Notes under the pieces: generated by a model | What the model was told of the DNA's origin: nothing | What the model saw: only the letters and a program-made list of their open reading frames with translations | Database searches by the model: none | Shown here: piece after piece, positions 42,607 through 51,794 of the stretch | Layout: each line of letters opens with the position of its first letter | Position numbering within the stretch: position 1 is the first letter of the stretch | Translations under genes and position numbers: made by a program | From: Staphylococcus lugdunensis | GTDB lineage: Bacteria; Bacillota; Bacilli; Staphylococcales; Staphylococcaceae | Assembly (NCBI RefSeq): GCF_002901705.1 | Contig: NZ_PPPV01000016.1 | Location: forward strand, 877,516 to 941,515 | DNA length: 64,000 nucleotides | Direction: 5' to 3'

Positions 42607-43962
42607 TTACACGGTTTCTTGACCACGTTTGTTCCAAGTTAAAATAAAGCTGAGCATAGCTAAAATGCTAACAATGGTTAATAAGATAAACCCAGCATCC
42701 CAGCCCATGTGATCAACAATAAAACCGAGTACGATGTTAGCCATCACTGCACCAAACAAATAGCCAAATAAGCCAGTTAAACCAGCTGCTGTACCTGCAG
42801 CTTTCTTTGGTACATAGTCTAGTGCTTGAAGGCCAATGAGCATAACAGGACCATAAATAAGGAATCCAATCATAATTAATGAGATATTATCTAACCAGGC
42901 ATGTCCTGGTGGATTTAACCAGTAGATGAGTACAAAGACAGTAACACCTAGCATAAACAAAAATCCAGCTGGTCCACGACGTCCTTTAAAAACTTTATCA
43001 GATAGATAACCACAGATAATTGTGCCAGGTATTCCAGCCCATTCATATAGAAAATAAGCCCAACCAGAGCTTTTAAGATCAAAACTTTTTTCTTCACTCA
43101 AATAAGTAGGTGCCCAATCAAGCACACCATAGCGTACAAAATAAACAAAGATATTGGCAAAGGCGATAGCCCAAACCCATTTATTATTTAGCACGTACTT
43201 AAACAAAATATCTTTTGTAGTGAGTTCAGTTTCAAATGTTTCTTTCTTAGACGTCGGGTAGTCATCTTTATAAACTTCTATTGGTGGCAATCCTTGTGAT
43301 TGTGGTGTGTCACGAACTAAAAAGAAGGCAATAATAGCTACAATGATGGCTAATAATGCAGGAAAGATAAACGCACCTTCAAACCCTTTTAAATAGCCTA
43401 AATGATATTGTGCTGTCACAAAAATACCCCAAGTTGCTAGTGGCGCCATTAATCCACCACCGATATTATGTGCAACATTCCAAATTGCTGTTTTACTACC
43501 ACGTTCACTCACACTATACCAATGCACGAGTACACGACCAGACGGTGGCCATCCCATGCCTTGGAACCAACCATTGAGAAATAATAAAATGAACATAATA
43601 AGAATACTAGATGTGAAAAATGGTACAAATCCTAATAATAAGTTCACAACGGCCGTAAGGATTAAGCCAACTGTTAAAAAGATACGTGCATTGCTTCTAT
43701 CACTTACCGTCCCCATCACAAATTTACTAAATCCATAAGCAATAGAAACAGCAGATAATGCAATACCGAGTTCTGCTTTACTAAATCCTTGTTCAATCAA
43801 AGCTGGCATTGCTAAAGAAAAGTTTTTGCGCAGTAAATAATAGCCTGCATAGCCAATAAAAATGCCTAAAAATACTTGCCAACGCAAACGCTTATAAGTT
43901 GCATCAACATCACTTTGTGGAAGTTGTTGTTTAGCTGCTGGCGGCTTTAAAAAGTTGAACAT
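42607..43962 (-). CDS. glpT: Glycerol-3-phosphate transporter
   Basis: Antiporter of the organophosphate:phosphate family (MFS), also a route for fosfomycin entry. 451 residues with twelve membrane segments. Recognisable segments are [44 protein letters not shown] and [15 protein letters not shown]. The N-terminus (MFNFLKPP) matches GlpT of staphylococci as I remember it. No interruption is visible. Confidence 0.93.
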   Translation of the reverse strand: MFNFLKPPAAKQQLPQSDVDATYKRLRWQVFLGIFIGYAGYYLLRKNFSLAMPALIEQGFSKAELGIALSAVSIAYGFSKFVMGTVSDRSNARIFLTVGLILTAVVNLLLGFVPFFTSSILIMFILLFLNGWFQGMGWPPSGRVLVHWYSVSERGSKTAIWNVAHNIGGGLMAPLATWGIFVTAQYHLGYLKGFEGAFIFPALLAIIVAIIAFFLVRDTPQSQGLPPIEVYKDDYPTSKKETFETELTTKDILFKYVLNNKWVWAIAFANIFVYFVRYGVLDWAPTYLSEEKSFDLKSSGWAYFLYEWAGIPGTIICGYLSDKVFKGRRGPAGFLFMLGVTVFVLIYWLNPPGHAWLDNISLIMIGFLIYGPVMLIGLQALDYVPKKAAGTAAGLTGLFGYLFGAVMANIVLGFIVDHMGWDAGFILLTIVSILAMLSFILTWNKRGQETV

Positions 43963-44171
43963 TTCAACACCCCTTTATTAAATTTACAAATACTTAACAT
44001 CATCTTAATATAATTTTCTTGGTAATGGAATAATATTTTTATAATAAAAACAAATTAGTTATTAAAATATTATCGGTTAAAAATACATAATAAAATATAT
44101 GGATTGTGGTCGAGAATGAGGTAAGGATATGTTAGTATAATGATAATTTATTATTGTATGTTAAAGGGAGC

Positions 44172-44267
44172 ATGATGAAGATATTTGATTTTCAAGTCAA
44201 TAATAGTATTCATTTCGAAAGATTAGAGATTGCTGAAGTAGATGCGTTATATCAACCTGTTGATTAA
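44172..44267 (+). pseudogene. Truncated remnant of a GNAT acetyltransferase
   Basis: A 31-codon frame with its own ribosome site (AAAGGGAG) encoding MMKIFDFQVNNSIHFERLEI...LYQPVD. It aligns from its second Met with the first 30 residues of the intact acetyltransferase 40 bases downstream (MIFGYKIDESISLKILEQ...LFKLVD) and stops at the shared VD. This looks like a tandem paralogue that lost everything after its N-terminus. Positions 43963-44171 presumably hold glpT promoter signals; I see nothing else there. Confidence 0.65.
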
Positions 44268-44306
44268 TTTAGCTAATCATTATTTATAAATCATGGAGGG
44301 ATAATA

Positions 44307-44870
44307 ATGATATTTGGATATAAAATAGATGAAAGTATTAGTTTGAAAATACTAGAACAACGTGAAGCACCCCTTCTTTTCAAACTGGTAGATTCAAATC
44401 GTGAGTATCTATCCGAATTCTTACCTTTTGTTGAATACACAACAACAGTTGAAGATAGTAAAAAGTTTATACGTTCGGCGCTACAACAATTTAGTGATGG
44501 CAATGGCTTTCACAGTGGGATTTGGTTCGATGGAGAACTTGTCGGCGTCATTGGATTGCATTATTTGGACTTAGTTAATAAAAAAACATCGATAGGATAT
44601 TACTTAGCAGAAACTTTTCAAAAGAAAGGGATTATGACTAAATGTACTGAAGCTTTAATTCGTTACATTTATGAGGAATTTGATGTAAATCGTATCGAGA
44701 TTTGTATGAGTACCGATAATAAAAAAAGTCAATCAATACCTCAACGTCTTGGATTCACAAAAGAAGGTACTTTAAGAAGCAATGAAAGATTGCACGGAAA
44801 ATTCTCTGATAGTTATGTATATAGTTTGTTGCGAGAAGAGTATGATCATTCATTATCGTTAAATAATTGA
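44307..44870 (+). CDS. GNAT acetyltransferase, RimL-like
   Basis: 187 residues. The GNAT fold is shown by GVIGLHYLDLVNKKTSIGYYLAETFQKKGIMTKCTEAL (acetyl-CoA pyrophosphate loop) and ICMSTDNKKSQSIPQRLGFTKEGTLR. The RimL/RimJ/YdaF-type layout suggests N-terminal or ribosomal protein acetylation, but other substrates are possible. GGAGGG precedes the ATG. A truncated paralogue lies just upstream and a repeat copy downstream. Confidence 0.9.
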   Translation: MIFGYKIDESISLKILEQREAPLLFKLVDSNREYLSEFLPFVEYTTTVEDSKKFIRSALQQFSDGNGFHSGIWFDGELVGVIGLHYLDLVNKKTSIGYYLAETFQKKGIMTKCTEALIRYIYEEFDVNRIEICMSTDNKKSQSIPQRLGFTKEGTLRSNERLHGKFSDSYVYSLLREEYDHSLSLNN

Positions 44871-44901
44871 GAATTTTTCATGGATAAGTGTCATCATTTA
44901 T

Positions 44902-45050
44902 GGGAGCGGGACAAAATTCATAATGAATTCGTAGTCCCGCCCTGGCAAGGTTGACTAGGATTGAAAAAGCTTGGCATTAGCGTATTTTCAATCCAGTCAA
45001 CTAATGCCAATATAGAGTTCATAACTTAAAACATAATTATGTCCCAGGTT
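44902..45050 (-). repeat. Dispersed intergenic repeat, copy 6 (inverted)
   Basis: Reverse-orientation copy between the convergent acetyltransferase gene and the DUF1963 gene. It begins TGGGAGCGGGACAAAATTC and ends TTATGTCCCAGGTT on the plus strand. Confidence 0.9.
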
Positions 45051-45114
45051 CTAAACGATAACGTTATTCATTGCGCCTAGAAATAGAGAATTAATTAAGT
45101 GTGGACGTTTCACA

Positions 45115-45992
45115 TTATCCGCAATCCCAAGTATACATGTAATCATCAAATTTCAAAGCTAAGAGATCTTCGGGCTTAATAAAGATGTTACCAATTCCTA
45201 AATCTCCCCACATAATTTTAGCATTGCCTTTTTTTGTAGAATCAATCTGTAGTAAGAGCGTATCATATACTCTTAATCCTTTGTCATAAGCTCTTGGGTC
45301 TGCTTGCATAAATAGTGGATAGCCGCCTAGCTGGTTGCTTGGCTCTTCAGCAGAGAACGTATTAAATACAAGTTCCATTAAATCATCATAGCCATCAAAC
45401 ATTGATTCTAACTTAAATGAAGGGTTAACTTTATTCCAGATTGAGCGTAAATCTTCATCATATCTATAATCAGAAGAAGATATTGTTTGTTCAGTAAGCT
45501 TGTATTCTATTGAAAACGTTCCATCAAATGGAATATTCTCTTTATCAAACGCCAATGAATCCATATGAGCACGTACGTCTTCAAATGTTAAATTCGTAAC
45601 TGGGTCTTTAATATAAATAAGACTTGAATTTGGATTGTCATTTTCTTTTTCATCAGACAAACCATACATTTCATTCTGTGCACTAATCCAGAATTGTATT
45701 ATTCCTTCATTTACAGGAAATACTTTTTGTTCTTCTGGAAGTTCGCTTAAGTTAATCTGTGCTAACAAGGCCATAGGCTCTATATTTTCATCCAATGGAA
45801 TATCATCCACTGACTTTAAAAATGGAACTCCACCAATCTTACTTTTAAGTAAAGTTTCATCTTGCATTTCAGATAGTTCCATTTAATGCATGGACGTACC
45901 GGCAGATTGCTCTGCTTCACCGATTCGACAAAGCGGTTATAAACCGTCTGTTCCTCTTCAGGAAGATGGCTGACATCTTGAATGTTTAGCAT
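45115..45992 (-). pseudogene. DUF1963 (YwqG-like) protein, frameshifted
   Basis: The longest open frame (45115-45882) begins abruptly and reads SKIGGVPFLKS and MALLAQINLSELP, typical of DUF1963. The missing N-terminus is in another frame upstream: MLNIQDVSHLPEEEQTVYN...VRPCIK, starting at 45992 with AGAAGGAG. The frames join at ATTAAATGG (45890-45897 region). One extra A there would restore IKMELSEM and a protein of about 292 residues. So a one-base loss in an A-run, or a sequencing error, splits the gene. Function of the family is unknown. Confidence 0.75.
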
Positions 45993-46288
45993 ATGAACAG
46001 CTCCTTCTGTATGAATTAATACAATGCCATTATAAAGTAAAAGCATATCACTGTATAGTTTTGTATGCGCTAACGCATCCCTTGGATAGGTACTTCGTTA
46101 GGTTCAAGTATACCCAATATTATTATATGAAATTTGGGATAAACAACCGATAAAGGTAAATGATGTTATTTATATTGTGCAAGTGATTCCGATAGAAATA
46201 CCTTTTTACAAGAAACGTAAGTAAAATTATGTTACATTTGCAGTGGTTGTTAGATATGTTTGAATAAAATTAAAAGGAGAGTTTTATA

Positions 46289-46693
46289 ATGAAAAAGAAA
46301 CTAGCAACAATTATTGCAAGTACCATTATCCTTTCTCCATTAGCATTTAATTTGCCAAACGACATTAATCCAGTTTCACAAAACAATCACACCGCACATG
46401 CTGAAGGTAAAGTTCTTTCTAAATACACGCTTAGCAAAGGTGAGGTTAAATCAATGGCGTCATCCATGCCTAAAAAATATAAAAATATTAATAAGTGGGC
46501 AGGCATCGTATCAGAATTATTTGGTAAATATAGCATTCCTGTAGAAGCGTCAATTTTAGCTAGCAACCACGCACAGAAAAAGACAGTTGACACTTTTACG
46601 TCAGCAGCAAAGCAAAATAAAAGAATCCAAGTTATTATTAAATCAGGCCCAACACCAAACCTTAATACAGTTGAATATAAAATTGTAAAATAA
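46289..46693 (+). CDS. Small secreted protein of unknown function
   Basis: 134 residues with a clear signal peptide and probable cleavage after AHA (about residue 39), giving a mature basic protein of about 95 residues. The mature part reads EGKVLSKYTLSKGEVKSMASSMPKKYK... and ends with a short beta-rich stretch (KRIQVIIKSG...VEYKIVK). No Cys in the mature form and no cell-wall anchor motif, so it should be released. I do not recognise the family. AAGGAGAG precedes the ATG and a strong terminator follows, so it is monocistronic. The 296 bases upstream hold nothing I can name. Confidence 0.75.
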   Translation: MKKKLATIIASTIILSPLAFNLPNDINPVSQNNHTAHAEGKVLSKYTLSKGEVKSMASSMPKKYKNINKWAGIVSELFGKYSIPVEASILASNHAQKKTVDTFTSAAKQNKRIQVIIKSGPTPNLNTVEYKIVK

Positions 46694-46708
46694 ACGATAT
46701 ATTACGAT

Positions 46709-46753
46709 TAGCGATGAAAAATTCTGTTAAAATAAATTTTTCATCGCTATATT
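46709..46753 (+). terminator. Terminator downstream of the secreted-protein gene
   Basis: TAGCGATGAAAAATT pairs perfectly with AATTTTTCATCGCTA around an 11-base loop. Confidence 0.85.
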
Positions 46754-46776
46754 GCGTTTTATAATAATGTAAGAAA

Positions 46777-46822
46777 GCAAAAAAAAGGTGTGTTTCCTAT
46801 ATTTCTCAGGAAATACACCTTT
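46777..46822 (-). terminator. Terminator downstream of the LacI-family gene
   Basis: On the minus strand AAAGGTGTATTTCCT pairs with AGGAAACACACCTTT around a short loop, followed by TTTTTGC. Confidence 0.9.
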
Positions 46823-46883
46823 GAATTTATGTACTAATTTAGAAATTATTAACTCACTATACGAAAAGAGCCTTTTTATTAAA

Positions 46884-47861
46884 TTACCCTGTCGTTCCCT
46901 CATGCAATTCAACTGGAAAAATATACTCTTGATGCGTAGCCTTATTGTGAATTCTTTGCTCTAAGATGTCTATGGCTTTATCCGCAATTTGACTGATAGG
47001 TTGGATGATTGTTGTTAAGTAAGGATGCATATATCTCATGAGTTGAGTTCCATCATAACCAATCAATTTCAAATCGTCTGGTATTCGTTTACCGAGTACT
47101 TGGGCAAGATGATAGATTTGAATAGCATCTGTATCATTGGAGGCAAAGATGCCATCAACGTTAGGATGTTCTTGAAAAATACGATTAAAAATTGCTGATT
47201 TTTCTTCGTAGCCTAAGCTAAAATCAACAGTATAGGTCACTGGTGATAAACCATGTTTATGCATCGTTTGTTCATAACCGGTTTGTCTTAGATTGGCAGG
47301 CGTATTCACATCAATAGGCCCATTGGTATGAATGATATGACGCGCGCCTTGTTGGATAAGACGTTCTGTAGCAATAATACCACCATTAAGATTGTCTGAA
47401 CGAATATCTGGTATATCTTCGTTCATAACTCTATCAATGGCCACAATCGGTAAGTTTCTATTATTGTATTGTTCAATACCAATATTATGCGTGCCAACGA
47501 TCAGTGCATCTATTTGGTTTGATAATAATTGATTAATATAATGACGTTCTTTTTCTGGATTATTCATTGAGTTACCAATTATAACGATATAACCTTTATC
47601 ATACAGCCTTTTTTCTAATTCAAAGATAAGTTCACCAAAGAATGGGTTGGCAACCGTTGGAAAGAGCAAGCCAATTATATTTGTTTTTTGTTGATAGAGT
47701 TGGCGAGCTGCGGAATTTGGTTGATAATTCAACTTTTGCATTGCATGATAAACCTTATCTTTCGTTTCTTGACTTATATAGCCTCGGTTATTTAGGACAC
47801 GTGATACCGTTGTTTTAGAGACTTGCGCGAGCTTAGCAACATCTTCTAATTTAGGTTTCAT
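46884..47861 (-). CDS. LacI-family repressor of the sucrose operon
   Basis: 325 residues. The N-terminal LacI helix-turn-helix is KLEDVAKLAQVSKTTVSRVLNNRGYISQETK, the hinge YQPNSAARQL follows, and the periplasmic-binding-type sugar domain has NIIGLLFPTVANPFFGEL and ASNDTDAIQIYHLA. It is encoded downstream of and in the same direction as the permease and sucrase genes but behind a hairpin. The paired operators at 50778-50821 are its probable target. ScrR/CscR-like. Confidence 0.9.
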   Translation of the reverse strand: MKPKLEDVAKLAQVSKTTVSRVLNNRGYISQETKDKVYHAMQKLNYQPNSAARQLYQQKTNIIGLLFPTVANPFFGELIFELEKRLYDKGYIVIIGNSMNNPEKERHYINQLLSNQIDALIVGTHNIGIEQYNNRNLPIVAIDRVMNEDIPDIRSDNLNGGIIATERLIQQGARHIIHTNGPIDVNTPANLRQTGYEQTMHKHGLSPVTYTVDFSLGYEEKSAIFNRIFQEHPNVDGIFASNDTDAIQIYHLAQVLGKRIPDDLKLIGYDGTQLMRYMHPYLTTIIQPISQIADKAIDILEQRIHNKATHQEYIFPVELHEGTTG

Positions 47862-47940
47862 TGTGTGACACTCCTACTCCATATAGATTATTAACTTTAT
47901 TATGCACTTTTCATAACCAGAATGCGATACAAATGAAACA

Positions 47941-48001
47941 GAAGCGGGATCAAAGTTAACTTTCGATTGTATACACAACGTTGACTTCGTAATCCCGCTT
48001 C
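47941..48001 (-). terminator. Long hairpin between sucrase and repressor genes
   Basis: GAAGCGGGAT at one end pairs with ATCCCGCTTC at the other, with an inner AAGTTAAC/GTTGACTT partial stem. It lies 40 bases after the sucrase stop and should limit read-through into the repressor gene. Confidence 0.75.
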
Positions 48002-48040
48002 ATAAAACAATGAGATATGATTATTTTTTATTGTTTTGAT

Positions 48041-49456
48041 TTAATCAAATTGGATGGCGTTTTCTGCTAGTTCATAAATATGAGTATTAAGTTTGATAGG
48101 TGAATCTGCAGAAACCCATATCTTAGGGGCAGTTTCGCTATAGAATCTTTCTGTAAATACAGCTTCACCATCATTAATAAACAATTCTACTGAACTTGTA
48201 TCAATATACATTTGAAGTTTAAGCTGAGCTGATGGTTTGATGGTTGTGTATCTGCAATCATTTAAATCATTACGGTATAAGGTAAACTTACATTTTGTTG
48301 CATCGTAGTCAACAGATAATAATTCACTTTGCTGACTCGTCAATTGAAGTTTAAAGTTCTGTTGAGGAAGTAAAAGATTAAGTTCAACTTGTTTCATACC
48401 TTCTGATAATAGCGTACGTTCGCTAACTGTCATCGTATCATGTACACCTTCATCTTTACGCAATTGCTTTAATTCTTCGATAGGCGTCATGTATAAGTGG
48501 CCATGATTTAAATGAAGTTCACGTGGTAATGTCAGTGCACCTGACCAACCATCTTCTTTTTCAGGCATATGGCTTTCCCACATAGCCATCCAGCCAATTA
48601 AAATGCGTCTACCATCAGGTGTTTGCATCGTCTGAGGTGCATAAAAGTCATGACCATGATCCAGTTCTTTGAAGTTATCACGTGTAAATCGATGGTTGTC
48701 ATAATCAAAATCACCCACGAAATACCCATTTTGGAATAAATTTAAATATTGTTCTTCTTCTGCATCCATGCCTTGTGGTGAAAAGAGTAAGACATGCTGA
48801 CCGTCTAATTCAAATAAATCTGGACATTCCCACATATAACCTTCGATTTGTTGACCGTTAGACATATCAACAGGACCAATGTAATCCCATGATAATAAAT
48901 CGTGTGAGCGATAAAGAATAATACGTCCTAAGGATTCGTTATTTTGACTGCCAACAATCATATAGTAGTCATCTCCATGTTGCCAGACTTTCGGGTCTCT
49001 AAAGTGGTGTGTATTATCTTCAGGTGGCTTAGGAATAATCGCATTATGTTGATATTTGGTAAAATGTAGACCATCTTGTGAAAAAGCCATGTTTTGATTT
49101 TGCCAAAAATGATCGGGGTCATTATCACCATAATAGTGATGGCCGGTATAGAATAAATATAAAGTGTCATCTTTAACAATACCGGTACCTGAGAAACAGC
49201 CATCTTTATCTTCTGTATCTCCTGGAGTTAAAGCGATAGGTAATGTTTCCCAATGTACTAAATCTTTACTGCGCGCATGTCCCCAATGCATTGGTCCCCA
49301 TTCAGGCGCATAAGGATAATGCTGGTAAAAGATATGATAGTAGCCATTAAAATAGGAAAAGCCGTTTGGATCATTTATCCATCCTAATTTAGGCATAATA
49401 TGATAGCCTAAACGATATCTATCATTTGAAATTGCATTTGTATTTTGCGTCTCCAT
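48041..49456 (-). CDS. scrB: Sucrose hydrolase, GH32 family
   Basis: Hydrolyses sucrose or sucrose-6-phosphate. The chosen ATG gives 471 residues and has AAGGAG 11 bases upstream. The GH32 nucleophile is in WINDPNGF (Asp near residue 30), the transition-state Asp in FRDPKVW, and the acid/base Glu in YMWECPDLF. Because the neighbouring transporter is a permease, not a PTS, the true substrate is more likely free sucrose (CscA-like) than the phosphate (inference). Lies nine bases after the permease gene. Confidence 0.92.
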   Translation of the reverse strand: METQNTNAISNDRYRLGYHIMPKLGWINDPNGFSYFNGYYHIFYQHYPYAPEWGPMHWGHARSKDLVHWETLPIALTPGDTEDKDGCFSGTGIVKDDTLYLFYTGHHYYGDNDPDHFWQNQNMAFSQDGLHFTKYQHNAIIPKPPEDNTHHFRDPKVWQHGDDYYMIVGSQNNESLGRIILYRSHDLLSWDYIGPVDMSNGQQIEGYMWECPDLFELDGQHVLLFSPQGMDAEEEQYLNLFQNGYFVGDFDYDNHRFTRDNFKELDHGHDFYAPQTMQTPDGRRILIGWMAMWESHMPEKEDGWSGALTLPRELHLNHGHLYMTPIEELKQLRKDEGVHDTMTVSERTLLSEGMKQVELNLLLPQQNFKLQLTSQQSELLSVDYDATKCKFTLYRNDLNDCRYTTIKPSAQLKLQMYIDTSSVELFINDGEAVFTERFYSETAPKIWVSADSPIKLNTHIYELAENAIQFD

Positions 49457-49476
49457 TTTTATTAACACTCCTTAAT

Positions 49477-50754
49477 TTATTCTCTAATAAAAGGATCTCC
49501 AAAGACATATTCGTTATCTTTTCTTAATGTAACAAAGGCAAAAATACCTGCCAATAAGACGATTGAAGAGATAACAAAGAATGTCGGTTGATAGCCAATA
49601 TGGTCTCTTAATGTACCGAGTGGACCTGATAATATCACTTGACCAACTTGAGCAGATACATTGTAACCTACCATGTATATAGTAGCGGATAATTTTGTAT
49701 CAAAATGCAAGGTAATATATCTGAAAATCGGCAAAATAAACAGAGGAACTTCTAAAGCATGGAACATTTTTATAAATGATACACTAATAGGTCCTTGAGC
49801 AATGCCACATAGGCCAATACGTAAAAACATAACAGTCGCACCTAAAAGTAACGTTTTACGCACACCAATTTTTGACATGATAATTGGCACAATACCCATC
49901 ATAATTGCCTCTAAAAATACTTGTACAGAATTTAATGTACCGTACATTTGCTGCCCTACACTAGTAGATGAAAATAGTTTCGTATAGAAATCAGGAAACA
50001 TTTGTTGGTCGAATATCGTATAGAAAGACCATGAAAATGTAATAAATATAATAATAATCCATAAGTCTTTTACTTTTAATAATGATAAGATACGATGCAT
50101 TGATGGAACGGCTTCATCTTCGTTATCCTCAATACGTTCCTTAGCATTGATTTCTTCATCAGATTTCCAAAAGATGATGGTTAATAATAATATTAAACCA
50201 AGCAATGAGCCTAACCAGAAATTTAAATGTGGATTGATAACAAATGTGAAACCGGCAACAAGTGCCATTACGGCATATCCGAATGATCCCCATGCACGTG
50301 CTTGACCGTAATTAAAGTTAAAGAAACGACTGAATCTTTCTCCAACAGCTTCATATGCGCCCACAGCCGCTAAAAACCCACAAGATAGGAAGATAGCACC
50401 TAAAGCAACACCTAACCAAAACACATTTTGAATTAATGGTGCGTAAAGCCAAATGAAAAATGGTCCAACGAAAGTTGAAAAGAGTGAACAGAAAATAAGC
50501 AATGACCGTTTGATAACTAATTTATCTTGGATAATGCCATAGATGAACATCAATATGAGTGTGACAAAAGAATTGGCCGAATATATAGTACCAACCTTTC
50601 CGCCAGTTAAACCTAAACCGTTGCTATCTGAAGTAAGCCAAATTTGGAAAAATGACCACCAAATACTCCATGAAGCAAAAAAGAGCATGAACATTAATGA
50701 ACTTTGTAAATAAGATTTGTTTTTAAAGGTAGCTATGAAATGTGTAGGTTTCAT
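49477..50754 (-). CDS. Sugar:H+ symporter, LacY/CscB type
   Basis: 425 residues with twelve membrane segments. The start (FKNKSYLQSSLMFMLFFASWSIWWSFFQIWL) and the internal GERFSRFFNFNYGQARAWGSFGYA are hallmarks of the oligosaccharide:H+ symporter family that includes LacY, RafB and CscB. The adjacent GH32 enzyme suggests sucrose. ATAAGGAGG before ATG. First gene of the operon, preceded by two LacI-type operators. Confidence 0.9.
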   Translation of the reverse strand: MKPTHFIATFKNKSYLQSSLMFMLFFASWSIWWSFFQIWLTSDSNGLGLTGGKVGTIYSANSFVTLILMFIYGIIQDKLVIKRSLLIFCSLFSTFVGPFFIWLYAPLIQNVFWLGVALGAIFLSCGFLAAVGAYEAVGERFSRFFNFNYGQARAWGSFGYAVMALVAGFTFVINPHLNFWLGSLLGLILLLTIIFWKSDEEINAKERIEDNEDEAVPSMHRILSLLKVKDLWIIIIFITFSWSFYTIFDQQMFPDFYTKLFSSTSVGQQMYGTLNSVQVFLEAIMMGIVPIIMSKIGVRKTLLLGATVMFLRIGLCGIAQGPISVSFIKMFHALEVPLFILPIFRYITLHFDTKLSATIYMVGYNVSAQVGQVILSGPLGTLRDHIGYQPTFFVISSIVLLAGIFAFVTLRKDNEYVFGDPFIRE

Positions 50755-50777
50755 AATAGACCTCCTTATATCATTTT

Positions 50778-50821
50778 AGAAAACGCTTTCTTAATTTAGT
50801 TAAAGTGTAATCGCTTTCTAA
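50778..50821 (-). promoter_or_regulatory. Two LacI/CcpA-type operators upstream of the sucrose permease
   Basis: AGAAAACGCTTTCT (50778-50791) is a near-perfect palindrome around CG. A second site, TAGAAAGCGATTACA on the minus strand, covers 50807-50821. They are 30 bases apart, centre to centre, and flank the likely promoter. Both fit the local LacI repressor, and the first also fits a cre. The rest of the gap to 51032 holds no gene that I see. Confidence 0.65.
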
Positions 50822-51032
50822 AAATATGTCAACCGGATGACATATAATGTTTGGATGTAAGGATATACAAATTTAAACTTCCGGAAGTCTTAGCGCGCTT
50901 TTAAATTAAACGATGTTATTGAACTCATTGCTGTTTAACACCTTTACTAGAATGCATACACATCATAAGTACGTCGAGCATTTGAATCGTGTTACACTAT
51001 AATCGATGTAAAAAATAAAAAGGAGAATTACA

Positions 51033-51704
51033 ATGGGTTATCATGCTTTAATTATTGAAGATGATATAGATATCGCACATATTTTATCGCTTACTTTGAC
51101 AAAGATGCATATTAAAACGACGTTAAATTTTTCTGGACAGGAAGCAATAGAAACGTTAGAAAAAGACCAATTTGATTTAATTCTATTAGATTTAATGTTG
51201 CCAGAGGTAAGTGGAGAAGAAGTATTAAGCTATATTAAAGCACATGCCAACAGCAGAGTCGTCGTTATTTCTGCTAAAACAGATGTTGAGGAGAAGGTAC
51301 GTTTGCTAAGCAGTGGCGCCGATGATTATTTAACCAAACCGTTTGATACAAAAGAATTAGCTGCACGGATTGATGTACAATTGCGCAATTTGCAACAGAT
51401 GCCACGTCAAGGTGATATCTTAACGTGGCGAAATCTTACGATAGATAAACAAACAAGAAAGGTGCAAGTTAAAAATCAGGTGCTCAATGTTACTAACACT
51501 GAATACGATATTCTATGTTTATTTATGTTGACACCCGAACAACCGATTTCTAAGCAAAAAATCTATGAAAATATTCAAGGTATCTATTTAGGTGATGACA
51601 ATACAGTGAATGTACATATTTCTAATATTAGAAAAAAATTAGCTGCCTTCAGTGATGAATCTTATATTAAAACGGTATGGGGTATCGGTTTTATGCTTGA
51701 ATAA
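51033..51704 (+). CDS. OmpR/PhoB-family response regulator
   Basis: 223 residues. The receiver domain has the acidic pair EDD near residue 10, the phospho-Asp in LILLDLMLP near residue 53, and the Lys in TKPF near 103. A winged-helix output domain covers about 130-223 (NTEYDILCLFML, VNVHISNIRKKL, TVWGIGFMLE). AAGGAGAA before ATG. Its kinase partner is encoded three genes downstream, after the ABC pair, giving the order regulator-ATPase-permease-kinase. Confidence 0.93.
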   Translation: MGYHALIIEDDIDIAHILSLTLTKMHIKTTLNFSGQEAIETLEKDQFDLILLDLMLPEVSGEEVLSYIKAHANSRVVVISAKTDVEEKVRLLSSGADDYLTKPFDTKELAARIDVQLRNLQQMPRQGDILTWRNLTIDKQTRKVQVKNQVLNVTNTEYDILCLFMLTPEQPISKQKIYENIQGIYLGDDNTVNVHISNIRKKLAAFSDESYIKTVWGIGFMLE

Positions 51705-51730
51705 CAATCTTTATACTTTTTTTATATTTT

Positions 51731-51748
51731 ACTTAAAGGACTTTAAGT
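51731..51748 (+). promoter_or_regulatory. Perfect palindrome upstream of ABC ATPase gene
   Basis: ACTTAAAG-GA-CTTTAAGT is a perfect 8-bp inverted repeat, between the regulator gene and the ABC genes, 46 bases before the ATPase start. A partial copy (AAGTTAAAG) follows at about 51755. It may be the operator of the neighbouring response regulator or a weak terminator; it lacks a T-run, which favours the operator. Confidence 0.5.
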
Positions 51749-51794
51749 ATTTTCAAGTTAAAGTAAAGGTAACATTATAAGAGGAGATGATAAT

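Noticed and set aside
45816..46046. Separate 76-residue protein upstream of the DUF1963 gene
   Set aside because: Its useful part (from the Met at 45992) fits as the missing N-terminus of the DUF1963 protein after a one-base correction, so I treat it as one broken gene.
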